DNA of 64,000 bases from Thermodesulfobacterium sp. (GCA_017656385.1 JACDNX010000006.1:1-64000), one strand, 5' to 3'; positions 41,644 through 51,225 are shown, counted from the stretch's first letter. Numbers and translations: made by a program. Notes: generated from the letters alone by a model not told the origin.

Positions 41644-42234
41644 ATGAAAAAAACTTTATATTTAATTCTTATATGTTTTTTTTTATTTAGTTGTGCAAAA
41701 AAAGAGGTTCCACCACCAGTTATAGAAACTCCTCAGCCTGTTTTAGAAAAACCTGAAGAGGTTAAAAAGCCTGAACAGGTGGAAGAAACTATTGGAGAGA
41801 AAATAGAGGCTAATGCTACTGCTGAAGAGGTTTTTAAACCTGAAGAAATTGTTCCTCAAAAAAAGGATAAGGAATATTGGAAACTTTATGGACGTGGATC
41901 TGCTCCACTTTTAGCTATATTTTTCGACTATGATGAATATACCATAAGAGATGATATGTGGGATAGAATTAAACAAAATGTAAAATATCTTCTGGAACAT
42001 CAGGATGTAAAAGTTGAACTTCAGGGTAATTGTGATGAAAGAGGAACAAACGAGTATAATATGGCACTTGGAGCAAAAAGGGCTCTTGAAGTAAAAAAAA
42101 TTCTTGTGAAACTTGGAATAAATGAAAATAGAATTAACACTATAAGTTTTGGTGAGGAAAAACCACTCTGTAATGAAAGTAATGAAGAGTGCTGGGCACT
42201 TAATAGAAGAGTTGATTTTGTAATTATAAAATAA
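41644..42234 (+). CDS. pal: Peptidoglycan-associated lipoprotein, OmpA-like
   Basis: 196 residues. The signal peptide ends in a lipobox (LFSC, Cys18). A Pro/Glu/Val-rich linker (20-75) leads to the OmpA-like peptidoglycan-binding domain. FFDYDEYTI, LQGNCDERGTNEYNMALGAKRA and the closing RRVDFVI are diagnostic. It tethers the outer membrane to peptidoglycan and completes the Tol-Pal set with the CpoB-like protein at 25811. AGGAGGTG precedes the ATG. skp follows after 26 bases. Confidence 0.93.
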   Translation: MKKTLYLILICFFLFSCAKKEVPPPVIETPQPVLEKPEEVKKPEQVEETIGEKIEANATAEEVFKPEEIVPQKKDKEYWKLYGRGSAPLLAIFFDYDEYTIRDDMWDRIKQNVKYLLEHQDVKVELQGNCDERGTNEYNMALGAKRALEVKKILVKLGINENRINTISFGEEKPLCNESNEECWALNRRVDFVIIK

Positions 42235-42260
42235 ATTTTTTAAAGAGGAGGTTTAAGAAA

Positions 42261-42818
42261 ATGCATAGAAGTTATTTAAAAATTTTTTTAATTCTTGTGT
42301 TTTTGTTGGGGTTAATAAAATGTGTTTATGCTCAAAATACCAATACCCTAAAAATTGGAGTAATAGATGTAAAGAAAGTGATTAAAAATTCAAAATATGG
42401 TCAGGAGGTAATGAACAAGCTTCAACAAAAATATAATGAGCTTTCTGCAAAAATTCAGGAAAAAGCCAAAAAAATTCAGGCTTTAAAAGATGAAATAGAA
42501 AAAAAGAGTTCTCTTTGGTCACAAGAGGTTAAAGAAAAAAAGCAATCAGAATATCAAAAAATGTTAAGAGAGCTGAAAACTATGCAGGAAGATGCTCAGT
42601 ATGAAATGAAGGAATATGAGAAGAAGATGTTAGATCCTGTGTTTAAAGAATTAGAAAAGGTTATAGATGAATTTGTCAAGGTAGAAAAATATGACCTTAT
42701 TTTAGAAAAAAATCAACCTGGGATTTATTATGTTTCTGAAGAGTTAGATCTCACTCAAAAGATTATAAATTTATTTGACAAACATTATGAGAAACTTAAG
42801 AAGAAACAAGGAAAATGA
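42261..42818 (+). CDS. skp: Periplasmic chaperone Skp (OmpH family)
   Basis: 185 residues. Signal peptide 1-25 (ending VYAQN), then LKIGVIDVKKVIKNSKYGQ, the family's opening strand, and two long Lys/Glu/Gln helices (about 55-145) that form the tentacles. It carries unfolded outer-membrane proteins across the periplasm. Context with pal supports this. It overlaps glk by four bases (ATGA). Confidence 0.88.
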   Translation: MHRSYLKIFLILVFLLGLIKCVYAQNTNTLKIGVIDVKKVIKNSKYGQEVMNKLQQKYNELSAKIQEKAKKIQALKDEIEKKSSLWSQEVKEKKQSEYQKMLRELKTMQEDAQYEMKEYEKKMLDPVFKELEKVIDEFVKVEKYDLILEKNQPGIYYVSEELDLTQKIINLFDKHYEKLKKKQGK

Positions 42819-43756
42819 TATTAATTGCTGATATAGGGGGAACAAAATCAAGGTTGGCTTTGGTTAAGAAAGAGAGAAAAAATTTCTTAAACTTAAGGGT
42901 TTATAAAAGCAAAGATTTTTCTGATATTTATACCTTAGTTGAAAATTATTTTTCAGAAATAGGTGTCAAAAAAAAGCCAGCTACAGCAATATTTGCTGTG
43001 GCTGGTCCTGTGGTTAGAGATTGTGCTCATTTGACAAATCTAAATTGGAAGGTTTCGGTTAGGAAATTAAAAAAACTTTTTAAATTTGAAAAATCACTTC
43101 TTATAAATGATCTTGTTTCATTAGCTGCAAGTGTATTACTTTTAAAAAAAAGCGAGATTTTAAATATAAAAAATGGTAAAAAGCTTAAAAGGGAGCCGAA
43201 GGCTTTTATTGCTCCTGGAACAGGTTTGGGAGAAGCAATATTGGTTAAAGAAAAACCATTAACTATATTGCCCACTGAAGGAGGACATATATTTTTTTCA
43301 CCTTTAAATGAGGAAGAATTTAACTATTTAAAGTTTTTGAAAAAAAAGAAAGAAGAACTGAGCTGGGAAAAGGTTTTATCAGGCAAAGCCTTAAGTTATT
43401 GGTATGAATATTATTTTAATGAGGTTGTTTCTCCAGAAAAAATAACCGAACTTGCTAAAGCCAATAATCCACAAGCCTTAAGAGTAATAAAGAAATTTTT
43501 TGAACTTTTGGGAAGAAAAGTTTCACAGCTGGCTTTTTACAGTCTGCCTGAGGGTGGAATTTATATAGCAGGTGGTGTAATACAGGCACTAAAGGACTTT
43601 TTAAAAAGATCCGAAATTAGGGAAACCTTTTTAAATGGTTATTTTAAAAACGAAAAATTAAAAACTCTTCTGGAAAAATTTTCTATCAATATTATACTTC
43701 ATCCCAATCCAGTGCTTTTAGGAGCTCTTGCCATTCTCCGTAGCCAACAAAAGTGA
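42815..43756 (+). CDS. glk: Glucokinase
   Basis: Phosphorylates glucose with ATP. 313 residues of the Glk (not ROK) family: ILIADIGGTKSRLALV at the start, FAVAGPVVRDCAHLTNLNW near 54, APGTGLGEAI near 135 with the catalytic region LLINDLVSLAAS near 92, EGGHIFF near 154, and YIAGGV near 250. The gene converges on tsaE with a 65-base 3' overlap, so the last 21 codons are read on both strands. Confidence 0.92.
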   Translation: MILIADIGGTKSRLALVKKERKNFLNLRVYKSKDFSDIYTLVENYFSEIGVKKKPATAIFAVAGPVVRDCAHLTNLNWKVSVRKLKKLFKFEKSLLINDLVSLAASVLLLKKSEILNIKNGKKLKREPKAFIAPGTGLGEAILVKEKPLTILPTEGGHIFFSPLNEEEFNYLKFLKKKKEELSWEKVLSGKALSYWYEYYFNEVVSPEKITELAKANNPQALRVIKKFFELLGRKVSQLAFYSLPEGGIYIAGGVIQALKDFLKRSEIRETFLNGYFKNEKLKTLLEKFSINIILHPNPVLLGALAILRSQQK

Positions 43757-44156
43757 TTTTTCTTTTTGTATAATCTAAAAACTCAAAAAAAATCTCTATA
43801 TATTCTTCTTTAAGATTTTCCTGTAATCTATCAGCCCATTCAATAATAACTACACCGTCATTTAAGTATTCCCAAAGACCAAGATCTTCAACCTCAGGAG
43901 TATTTAATCTATAAAGATCTACATGATAGATAGTGTATTTGCCTTCGTAAATATTTATTAAGGAAAAGGAAGGGCTTGTAATATATAAATCGGGATCAAC
44001 TTCTAAACTTTCAGCCAGACCTTTTACAAAGGTAGTCTTACCACATCCAAGCTCCCCATAAAGAAGAACTAAATCACCTGGTTTGAGAAGTTTACCTAAT
44101 TTTTTACCCAGGTTAATGGTATCTTCTTCTGAATTACTTATTTTTTCTATTTTCAT
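43692..44156 (-). CDS. tsaE: tRNA threonylcarbamoyladenosine biosynthesis ATPase TsaE
   Basis: ATPase that drives the TsaBDE cycle making t6A37 in ANN-decoding tRNAs. 154 residues. P-loop GELGCGKTTFVKGLA at about 35-49, SPSFSLINIYEG near 64, HVDLYRL near 79 and EWADRL near 104 are the family motifs. It overlaps the M16 peptidase start by 23 bases and glk by 65. tsaB and tsaD are not in the window. Confidence 0.95.
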   Translation of the reverse strand: MKIEKISNSEEDTINLGKKLGKLLKPGDLVLLYGELGCGKTTFVKGLAESLEVDPDLYITSPSFSLINIYEGKYTIYHVDLYRLNTPEVEDLGLWEYLNDGVVIIEWADRLQENLKEEYIEIFFEFLDYTKRKITFVGYGEWQELLKALDWDEV

Positions 44157-46785
44157 TTTTTTCTAAATTTTTTCCTAATACAAATAATACAGCCTTATCT
44201 TTTTTGAGAAAAGTATCAATTATAGATTTTATATCTTCCTGTGTAACAGATTTTACCAGATTTTCATAAAAAGAGCTATAATTCCACCCAAGTCCCAATA
44301 CTTCATTTATTGCCATATCTTCAGATATAGAAAGATTACTCTGTAGGCTCAATTTTTGACTACCTATAAGTCTGTTTTTAGCTCTTTCTATTTCTTCAGG
44401 AGAAAGACCTTCTTTTTTGATTTTTTCTAAGATTTCCCAGAATCCTGAAATTGCAGAATTTTCTTTTTCAGGAGAACATCCCATATATAAGACAAAGGCA
44501 GATTTTTTTGGATAAAAGATTAAAAAGGAGGTTACCACATAAGCTAAGGATCTTTCATCTCTCAGTATTCTAAAAAGTCTTCCGTTTTGTCCGGAAAGTG
44601 CTGCATTTAAAACTTCTAAAACTACTTTTTCTTTGCTATTAAGTCCCGGTGTTTGAAATCCAAGCAAGATTTGAGTTTGATGGGTATCTTTTTCTACACG
44701 ATTTATAAGATTTTTAGGATAAGAAGGATCTTTCTCTTGAAAAATCGTTTCTTTAGATTTGACACTCCAGTCCTTTAAGAGATTTTTAATTTTTTCTTTT
44801 ACCAATTCAGGATCAAAATTTCCTGTAATTACTAATACCCCCTTGTCAGGTCTTACAAACTTTTTATAAGCGTTTTGTAAATCCTTACAGGTAAAGCTCT
44901 GGTAAAATTCCATACTTCCTGCAGAATTAAGACCGTAGGGATGATCAGGAAATAAAATTTTTAAAAATTCGTTTACTGCTAAGGAAAGGGGTTGATCTTG
45001 CTGTTTTAATATTAAAGATATAAGTTCAGGTCTTGCTTTTTCACATTCTTTTTCCTCAAAAGAGGGATTAAGCAAGATATCTTTAAAATATTCCAAGGAT
45101 TTTTCTAAGTTTGAGGATAAAGAGAGCATATTTAAACCAAAGGAATTTCTTCCAGCAAACCCTTTAATAGTGGTGCCAATAGATTCAAGTTTTTCTGCAA
45201 GTTCTTCTGCAGTGTAGTTTTTTGTTCCCCTTGTCCATAAAAGGGCAAGAGCTTGAAAGAGCCCATTTGTCTCTTTTGTTTCAAATCTTAATCCACCGGG
45301 AAAGGCAAGAGTAATTCCTACAGAGGGAATATCGTTCTGAGGATATAAGATTACCTTAAGATTATTCTCCAAGGTAAAAATTTCTGGAGAAGACACAGTT
45401 TTAATGTTTTGTAACATTTCTCTAAGGTCTTTTTCTGTAAAAAGTCTTTTTTCTGAAAGAAAACCAGCTACCAATTTTTGAAAATTAAAGTATTTTTTAG
45501 AAACCCTTATTAGGTCTTCCACAGTAGCACTTTCTATTTTTTTCTGATACCACAGTATATCTTTATAGGAACTACGAACAACTTGGAAGCTTCCAAGGGT
45601 GCTTGATAGACCTTCCGAAGTTTCTGAAGAAAAAATAAAACTTGAAAGAACCTGGGTTTTTGCTTTTTTTAATTCTTCATCACTTACACCAAAAATCTTT
45701 ATTTTTTCAAGTTCAGAAACCACTTCTTTGATAATCTTTTTAAAATTTTGTGGGTCAGCGGTTCCAAATATTTCAAAAAGTCCTGGTCCGTAAGGAGTGA
45801 AAGAAGAAGCTGATATTGTTTTTACCAGATTGAGGTCTCTTTTTAGTTTTAGATATAGTCTTGAAGATTCTCCTCCTCCCAGAATTTCTGCAAGTAAATC
45901 TAAGTAAGGAGCATCATCTTCTCTAAAAGATGCTCCAGGTAAAGTAAAAGCAAAATACCCCTCTTTAACAGGTTTTTCCACCCAGACAAGCTCTGGTTTT
46001 TTTGTATAGGGTTCAGTTGGAAAGACTATTTTTCTTGGTTTTCTTTCTGGTAAAGAAGAAAAATACTTGTTAGTAAGAGAAAAGAGTTCCTCTTCTCTTA
46101 TATTTCCAACTACGATAAGAACCATATTTTCTGGTGTATAAAAAGATTTAACAAATTTTAAAAGATCATTTCTTTTAAAAGATTTAACTGTATTTTCGTA
46201 ACCGATAATTGGTCTTTTATAGGGATATTTTTGATAGGAAGCCCTCATTACATTCTCAAAGAGAACAACAAAAGGGTTATCTAAGCGCATTTTCATTTCT
46301 TCTACAACGACTTCTTTTTCTCTTTCTAATTCTACAGGATCAAAAAGAGGATGAAAAACCGCATCAGAGAGTATATCCAAGGCTTTTTCAGTGATTTTAG
46401 AAGGACCAGCTACATAGTAACAGGTATAATCGTATGAAGTAAAAGCATTCATATAGCCACCAAGAGCCTCAATAGCTCCTGCTATATCTTCTGGTTTTTT
46501 TGTCTCTGTTCCTTTAAAGATCATGTGTTCTATTAAATGAGTTATACCAGCTTTTTCTTCGTCTTCATAGGAACTCCCCACTTTTACGCAAAGCTTAATT
46601 GTAGCAACATCTTCTCTTCCATAAGGATAAAATAACACAGTTAATCCATTTGAAAGTTTTTTCTCTTTTACCTTAGATACTAAAGATTCTAGGCTTTGTG
46701 CCCTTGCCTCCATAAAAAAACCTCCTGAAAGTGTTAGAAAGATAATGATAAAAATAAAAAGGAAAGAGTTAAAAAATTTTGACAT
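44134..46785 (-). CDS. Exported M16-family zinc peptidase, two-half form
   Basis: 883 residues. A signal peptide (1-29, ending ARAQ) is followed by the active half with the inverted zinc motif HLIEH near 85 and the downstream EREKEVVVEEM. The second half (about 470 onward) repeats the fold with the motif replaced (no HxxEH), which is normal for M16B pairs fused in one chain; here both halves form one clam-shell. Likely digests peptides in the periplasm. The first Met may be inside a hydrophobic leader; no better start is seen. Confidence 0.92.
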   Translation of the reverse strand: MSKFFNSFLFIFIIIFLTLSGGFFMEARAQSLESLVSKVKEKKLSNGLTVLFYPYGREDVATIKLCVKVGSSYEDEEKAGITHLIEHMIFKGTETKKPEDIAGAIEALGGYMNAFTSYDYTCYYVAGPSKITEKALDILSDAVFHPLFDPVELEREKEVVVEEMKMRLDNPFVVLFENVMRASYQKYPYKRPIIGYENTVKSFKRNDLLKFVKSFYTPENMVLIVVGNIREEELFSLTNKYFSSLPERKPRKIVFPTEPYTKKPELVWVEKPVKEGYFAFTLPGASFREDDAPYLDLLAEILGGGESSRLYLKLKRDLNLVKTISASSFTPYGPGLFEIFGTADPQNFKKIIKEVVSELEKIKIFGVSDEELKKAKTQVLSSFIFSSETSEGLSSTLGSFQVVRSSYKDILWYQKKIESATVEDLIRVSKKYFNFQKLVAGFLSEKRLFTEKDLREMLQNIKTVSSPEIFTLENNLKVILYPQNDIPSVGITLAFPGGLRFETKETNGLFQALALLWTRGTKNYTAEELAEKLESIGTTIKGFAGRNSFGLNMLSLSSNLEKSLEYFKDILLNPSFEEKECEKARPELISLILKQQDQPLSLAVNEFLKILFPDHPYGLNSAGSMEFYQSFTCKDLQNAYKKFVRPDKGVLVITGNFDPELVKEKIKNLLKDWSVKSKETIFQEKDPSYPKNLINRVEKDTHQTQILLGFQTPGLNSKEKVVLEVLNAALSGQNGRLFRILRDERSLAYVVTSFLIFYPKKSAFVLYMGCSPEKENSAISGFWEILEKIKKEGLSPEEIERAKNRLIGSQKLSLQSNLSISEDMAINEVLGLGWNYSSFYENLVKSVTQEDIKSIIDTFLKKDKAVLFVLGKNLEKNENRKNK

Positions 46786-46930
46786 TATAGTGTAGCTCCT
46801 AAAAAGTTAAAAATTAATTTTAATTTGAGATATATGTTTTTTCAATAAGGAAACACACAGTCAAGCAAATTTTAACAAGCCTAAAAGAAGGGGTTTATAT
46901 TTTTTTATTAGTTTTTATAATTATCAAATT

Positions 46931-48727
46931 ATGTCTTACAGAGTGTATTTATCAGGAAATGAAGCAATAGCTTATGGGTTAATTACAGGAGGAGTCAGGT
47001 TTTTAACAGGTTATCCTGGAACTCCCTCAAGTGAGATTTTACCTACAGCACAGAAGCTGAAATTACGCTATGGATTTAAAGGCTTTATAGATTGGGCTAT
47101 TAATGAAAAAGTGGCTTTGGAGATGGCTTTTTCTTCCTCTCTGTGTGGTATAAAAAGTGCTGTTACCATGAAACAGGTGGGACTTAATGTGGCTATGGAT
47201 CCTTTTGTTAATTCAGCCTATATAGGGCCTTCCGCAGGTTTTGTGATTGTGGTGGCAGATGATCCAGGTCCTTATTCTTCTCAGACTGAACAGGACAGCC
47301 GAGTTGCAGCATATTTTGCCAAAGTTCCTGTCCTTGATCCATCAAGTGTAGAAGAAGCCTATCTATTTGCAAAAAAGGCACTTGAAATAAGTGAGGAATT
47401 TAAAATTCCTATCTTACTAAGAACAACAACAGCTCTTTCTCACGGAAAATCAGATTTTGTAATTCCAGAAATAACAATAAAAGACGAATTTCAACCAGCA
47501 TTTAAAGAAAATCTAAAAAATTGGGATAAAGAAGTATTAAGACTTGCAGCAACACCTAAGCAGAGATTTCTTCTTCATAAAGCACTTAATGAGAAACTCA
47601 AAACTATTTCAGAGAAAAATAAAATACGTTACTTTTATGAAGGAGATATTCTTATTTTGACAAGTGGTATGGTCTTTTCCTATCTTATGGAAATTGTTGA
47701 AGAGCACAAATTACAAAAAAAGATAACCCTTGGAAAAGTTGATATGCCCTATCCACTTAAAAAAGAAGACTTTTCAAAATTTAAAAAAGTAATTACCATT
47801 GAAGAAACAGCACCATTTATAGAGCTACTCTTAGATACAGAGGGAAGAAGAAATGGAATTGTTCCTTCTGAAGGAGAGCTTTCTCTAGAGGTTTGCGAGC
47901 ATATTCTGGCAAAAATTGGTCTTATTCCTGAAAGAAAAAGTATCTCTATTCCTCCTTTAAAAAGACCTTCTCTTTGCCCTGGTTGTGGACACAGAATAGG
48001 GCTTTTTGCAGTGAAAAAAGTTTTTGGAAAAAAAACTATATATACAGGGGATATAGGTTGTTACACCCTTGCTCTTAATTTTGGAGTAACAGATACTGTT
48101 TTTTGCATGGGAGCAGGAGTATCTTTTGCAGGAGCAATGAGCAAAATTTTTAGACTTTCTGATAAAAAAAGATTTGTAGTGGGGATAGTTGGAGATTCAA
48201 CCTTTTTACACTCTGGTATACCTCCTCTTGTAGATGCCTATCACTATAGGTTTCCCTTTCTTCTTATTATTCTTGATAACAAAACAGTTGCTATGACAGG
48301 AAATCAAAAAACCCCTGCTCATACAAAGTCTTACGAAGGAGAGCCACTTAATTCTGTAAAAATAGAAACTATTGTAGAAGGAATAGGGATTGACTTTGTG
48401 AAAGTGGTTGATCCCTATGATTACAGAAAAACTGTTAAAATACTTAAAGAGGCAAAAAAATATCTTTCAGAAAGTGCAAAACCAGCTGTAGTTATTTTAA
48501 GACATCCCTGTGTTTATACTAAAGAGGGACTTGAGAAGAACCCCAAAAAACCTGTTTCTATTATTGAAGAAAAATGCACAGGGTGCAAATACTGTATTTC
48601 TGAATTTGAATGCCCGGCTTTGCAGTGGGATGAAGAAAAGGAGAAAGTCTTTATTGATAAAACACTTTGTATAAACTGTGGATGTTGTATTTTTGTTTGT
48701 CCTAAGAAAGCCATTTCTGAGGTTTGA
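46931..48727 (+). CDS. iorA: Indolepyruvate:ferredoxin oxidoreductase, alpha subunit
   Basis: Oxidative decarboxylation of aryl-pyruvates to aryl-acetyl-CoA with ferredoxin. 598 residues: pyrimidine-binding domain first (GVRFLTGYPGTPSSEI near 22), then the TPP-pyrophosphate domain (LCPGCGHRIGLF near 350, GDIGCYTL near 376, GIVGDSTFLHSG near 420). At the end are two [4Fe-4S] sites (CTGCKYCISEFECP and CINCGCCIFVCPK). A TATAAT box ends ten bases before the ATG and there is no ribosome site, so it may be leaderless. iorB overlaps the end. Confidence 0.95.
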   Translation: MSYRVYLSGNEAIAYGLITGGVRFLTGYPGTPSSEILPTAQKLKLRYGFKGFIDWAINEKVALEMAFSSSLCGIKSAVTMKQVGLNVAMDPFVNSAYIGPSAGFVIVVADDPGPYSSQTEQDSRVAAYFAKVPVLDPSSVEEAYLFAKKALEISEEFKIPILLRTTTALSHGKSDFVIPEITIKDEFQPAFKENLKNWDKEVLRLAATPKQRFLLHKALNEKLKTISEKNKIRYFYEGDILILTSGMVFSYLMEIVEEHKLQKKITLGKVDMPYPLKKEDFSKFKKVITIEETAPFIELLLDTEGRRNGIVPSEGELSLEVCEHILAKIGLIPERKSISIPPLKRPSLCPGCGHRIGLFAVKKVFGKKTIYTGDIGCYTLALNFGVTDTVFCMGAGVSFAGAMSKIFRLSDKKRFVVGIVGDSTFLHSGIPPLVDAYHYRFPFLLIILDNKTVAMTGNQKTPAHTKSYEGEPLNSVKIETIVEGIGIDFVKVVDPYDYRKTVKILKEAKKYLSESAKPAVVILRHPCVYTKEGLEKNPKKPVSIIEEKCTGCKYCISEFECPALQWDEEKEKVFIDKTLCINCGCCIFVCPKKAISEV

Positions 48728-48729
48728 GT

Positions 48730-49176
48730 ATGAAACTTGTAATTCTTGGTAGAGGGGGGCAGGGAGTTCTTTTTTTCTCAAAAGTTTTAGCTCAAACGGC
48801 AATTGAAGAAGGAAAATCTGTTAAGACAACGGAAATAAAAGGTATGGCAAAAAAAGGTGGTGTGGTTGAGGTGCAAATGAAAATCGGAGAAGGATATTCT
48901 CCCCGAATTAAAAGAGGTTCTGCAGATCTTGTAATTTTGTTAAGCCCTGATTTGAAGGCTTATGCAAAAACCTTTGGTGAAAAACATTTCTTTTTTAGTA
49001 AAAAAGAGATGGAAAAAGCTTTGAAAGAGGTCCCTTTGAGATATGTAAATATATATTTACTTGGGATATTTCTTGCAAAAACACATATTTTTGATATAGA
49101 TAAAGCTATAAAAGTGCTGGATGAAGAAAACAAAAAAGCATTGCTAAAGGGGTATAACGATGTTCAATCCAGATAA
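48730..49176 (+). CDS. iorB: Indolepyruvate:ferredoxin oxidoreductase, beta subunit
   Basis: 148 residues from ATG 48730 (TTG 48724 is in frame). The gamma-domain start LVILGRGGQGVLFFSKVLAQ and TTEIKGMAKKGGVVEVQMKIG are diagnostic. The subunit is shorter than the roughly 190 residues I expect, mainly lacking the C-terminal part. It overlaps the ligase gene by 17 bases. With the ligase it suggests use or formation of aryl-acetyl-CoA. Confidence 0.92.
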   Translation: MKLVILGRGGQGVLFFSKVLAQTAIEEGKSVKTTEIKGMAKKGGVVEVQMKIGEGYSPRIKRGSADLVILLSPDLKAYAKTFGEKHFFFSKKEMEKALKEVPLRYVNIYLLGIFLAKTHIFDIDKAIKVLDEENKKALLKGYNDVQSR

Positions 49177-50434
49177 AGAGACCTTACCAAGAGAAGAAAT
49201 TGAAAAACTTCAGCTTCAGAGGTTGAGAAAGACCTTACAATTTCTTAAAAATTCTCGCTCAAAACTTAAGGAGAAATATAAAGACATAAACCCTGAAGAT
49301 ATAAAAAGTCTTGAGGATTTAAAAGAGCTACCCTTTACCACTAAAGACGAATTGAGAGACAGTTATCCTTTTGATCACATAGCAGTTGATATTTCTAAAT
49401 GTGCAAGAATGCATATGAGTTCTGGTACTACAGGGATACCGGTTATTAATATTATGACCAGAAATGACATTGCCCAGTGGGGCGAGATTATGGCAAGATG
49501 TCTTGCTTGTGCAACCTTAACACCAGAAGACAAATTTCAGATAATGCCTTCTTTTGGACTGTTTAATGGAGGGTTTGGGTTCCATTATGGAGCTGAAACT
49601 CTTGGTTGTTTTATTGTGCCAGCAGGTCCTGGAAGGTCCCTTATGCAATTAAAACTTATAAAAGATCTTGAAGTTACTGCTTTTGGAGCTATAGCAAGTT
49701 ATCCTGCAAGATTAATAGAGGTTGCCAAGGAAAGTGGATTTGATTTTAGAGAGACCAAGCTCAGGGTAGCAATTCTGGGAGCAGAAACTTGGTCTGATGA
49801 ATATAGAAAACGCATAGAAGAAGAAATGGGTGTTAAGACCTTTGATATCATAGGTATGACCGAAACAGGTGGAGTAGGGCTTGGAATAGACTGCCCTGCA
49901 AGAGCAGGAATCCATGTCTGGGAAGATCATTATATAGTTGAAATAGTAGATCCAGAAACTGGAGAGGTTCTTCCTGATGGAAAAGAAGGAGAGATGGTAA
50001 TTACTACTTTGACCCGGGAGGGATTGCCTCTTATAAGGTATCGCACAAGGGATATAACAAGAATTGTTAGCAAAGAGCCTTGTTCTTGTGGAAGAACCCA
50101 TCTTAGAGTAGATCGCATAAAAGGGCGCTGTGATGATATGTTAAAAGTAAAAGGAGTTAATTTTTATCCTTCTCAAATAGAGGCAATTTTAATGAGATAT
50201 AAAGGACTTTCTCCTTATTATCAAATTGTGCTTGAAACAGTTAAAGGAAAAGATGAAATAACTATAATAGCAGAAAAAGTTCAGGGTGGTCTTTCTGGAA
50301 AAGAACTGGCACAGCTTGATCTGGAATTATACGATTTTCTTGGTTTTCACTGCAAAATACAGATTGTTCCAGAAGGGACAATCCAGCGAGTTCCGGGCAA
50401 AGCAGTAAGAGTAATAGATAAGAGGAAGAAGTAA
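49160..50434 (+). CDS. paaK: Phenylacetate-CoA ligase-family enzyme
   Basis: 424 residues of the adenylate-forming class. The P-loop SSGTTGIPVI is near 91, GMTETGGVG near 233, YRTRDITRI near 294 and the C-terminal catalytic Lys region PGKAVRVIDKR near 413. CSCGR near 309 is the PaaK-type zinc-like loop. In archaea and many anaerobes this enzyme pairs with IorAB, working reversibly between aryl acids and aryl-CoA. Directly follows iorB by overlap. Confidence 0.92.
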   Translation: MFNPDKETLPREEIEKLQLQRLRKTLQFLKNSRSKLKEKYKDINPEDIKSLEDLKELPFTTKDELRDSYPFDHIAVDISKCARMHMSSGTTGIPVINIMTRNDIAQWGEIMARCLACATLTPEDKFQIMPSFGLFNGGFGFHYGAETLGCFIVPAGPGRSLMQLKLIKDLEVTAFGAIASYPARLIEVAKESGFDFRETKLRVAILGAETWSDEYRKRIEEEMGVKTFDIIGMTETGGVGLGIDCPARAGIHVWEDHYIVEIVDPETGEVLPDGKEGEMVITTLTREGLPLIRYRTRDITRIVSKEPCSCGRTHLRVDRIKGRCDDMLKVKGVNFYPSQIEAILMRYKGLSPYYQIVLETVKGKDEITIIAEKVQGGLSGKELAQLDLELYDFLGFHCKIQIVPEGTIQRVPGKAVRVIDKRKK

Positions 50435-50550
50435 CTTTTTAGCTTTTGAAAAGTAGCTCTAATAAAAAATATTAGACTTTTGTTTCTTTTTAATCTGTTT
50501 AAAGCATTGTTTATTAAAGGTGTAGAAAAAGGATTTCTAAGTTTAGAAAC

Positions 50551-50625
50551 TGGCTGGGGGAGGTGGATTCGAACCACCACTAGTGGATCCAGAGTCCACC
50601 GTCCTGCCGATTAGACGATCCCCCA
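50551..50625 (-). tRNA. tRNA-Gln(CTG)
   Basis: Minus-strand cloverleaf: acceptor TGGGGGA/TCCCCCA, anticodon stem GTGGA/TCCAC around CTCTGGA (anticodon CTG), T loop TTCGAAT, discriminator G. The CCA end is encoded, unlike the other two tRNAs here. It marks the left border of the accessory patch. Confidence 0.96.
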
Positions 50626-50858
50626 AAATTACCTTGATATTTCTTTATTTCACACTTTAAATTAAAATTTCTAATCATTTATACACTATACTACTTACCA
50701 CACCAATCTTTTTATAATTATACTATATATATACAAAAGTCAAGTCTTTATATGTAAGTGTGGTTTCAAATCTAAAATGTCACACTTAATTACTATTTTG
50801 AAAGGTTTTTGTGTTTTCTGGGCTTTTCTTCCTTAAATTATATAAAAGAAAAAAACTT
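50626..50858. other. AT-rich non-coding stretch beside tRNA-Gln
   Basis: No gene seen. ACCACAC (50697-50703) and GTGTGGT (50757-50763) form a seven-base inverted pair around a run of TA steps (TATACTATATATATAC). TCACACTT occurs at about 50649 and again at about 50780. These could be binding sites left from a lost replicon or a promoter of the broken gene that follows. Confidence 0.4.
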
Positions 50859-51225
50859 ATGTCCAGAAGAAAAGCACAAAAAGTAGGTAAACAGTAACCT
50901 TGGTGATTTTACTGATTTATCAAACCTTAAATTGCTCAATGAGCTGTTGCAGTTGATTAAGAATCAAGTGTCCTCTTCACCTCAACCAACACAAACAAAG
51001 AAACAAAGAATAAAACATAAAAGAGAACCAAGATTCGGTTTCAACTTTCTCATTTCTCACAAGTTTTACATGCAGTTGAAAAATTATGTAGAACTCGATG
51101 CTGATAGATGCTGATAAAGGAGAATCAATGACTGAAGTTATACTTATTGACCTGGGAAAAGAGTTGAAAGAGAGATATGCAAAAAGGTTTTTCCTTGAAG
51201 AAGCATCATCAGGTGGAAGAATTTG
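50859..51225 (+). pseudogene. Broken ribbon-helix-helix-type gene (10-base tandem duplication and a 1-base shift)
   Basis: Reading from ATG 50859 gives MSRRKAQKVGKQ and a stop. One base fewer near 50890 opens the frame that runs to 51114. There GATGCTGATA is present twice in a row (about 51099-51118); with one copy removed the frame continues to the stop at 51223. The rebuilt protein has about 118 residues. Its end, with FLISHKFYMQLKNY, ADKGESMTEVILIDL and KELKERYAKR, has the strand-helix-helix form of CopG/ParG-like DNA-binding proteins. Recent decay is suggested by the intact duplication. Confidence 0.6.

Noticed and set aside
50551-50625. tRNA-Gln 3' end as attachment site of the accessory patch
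   Set aside because: The patch lies at the 5' side of the tRNA and no second copy of the tRNA end is seen.
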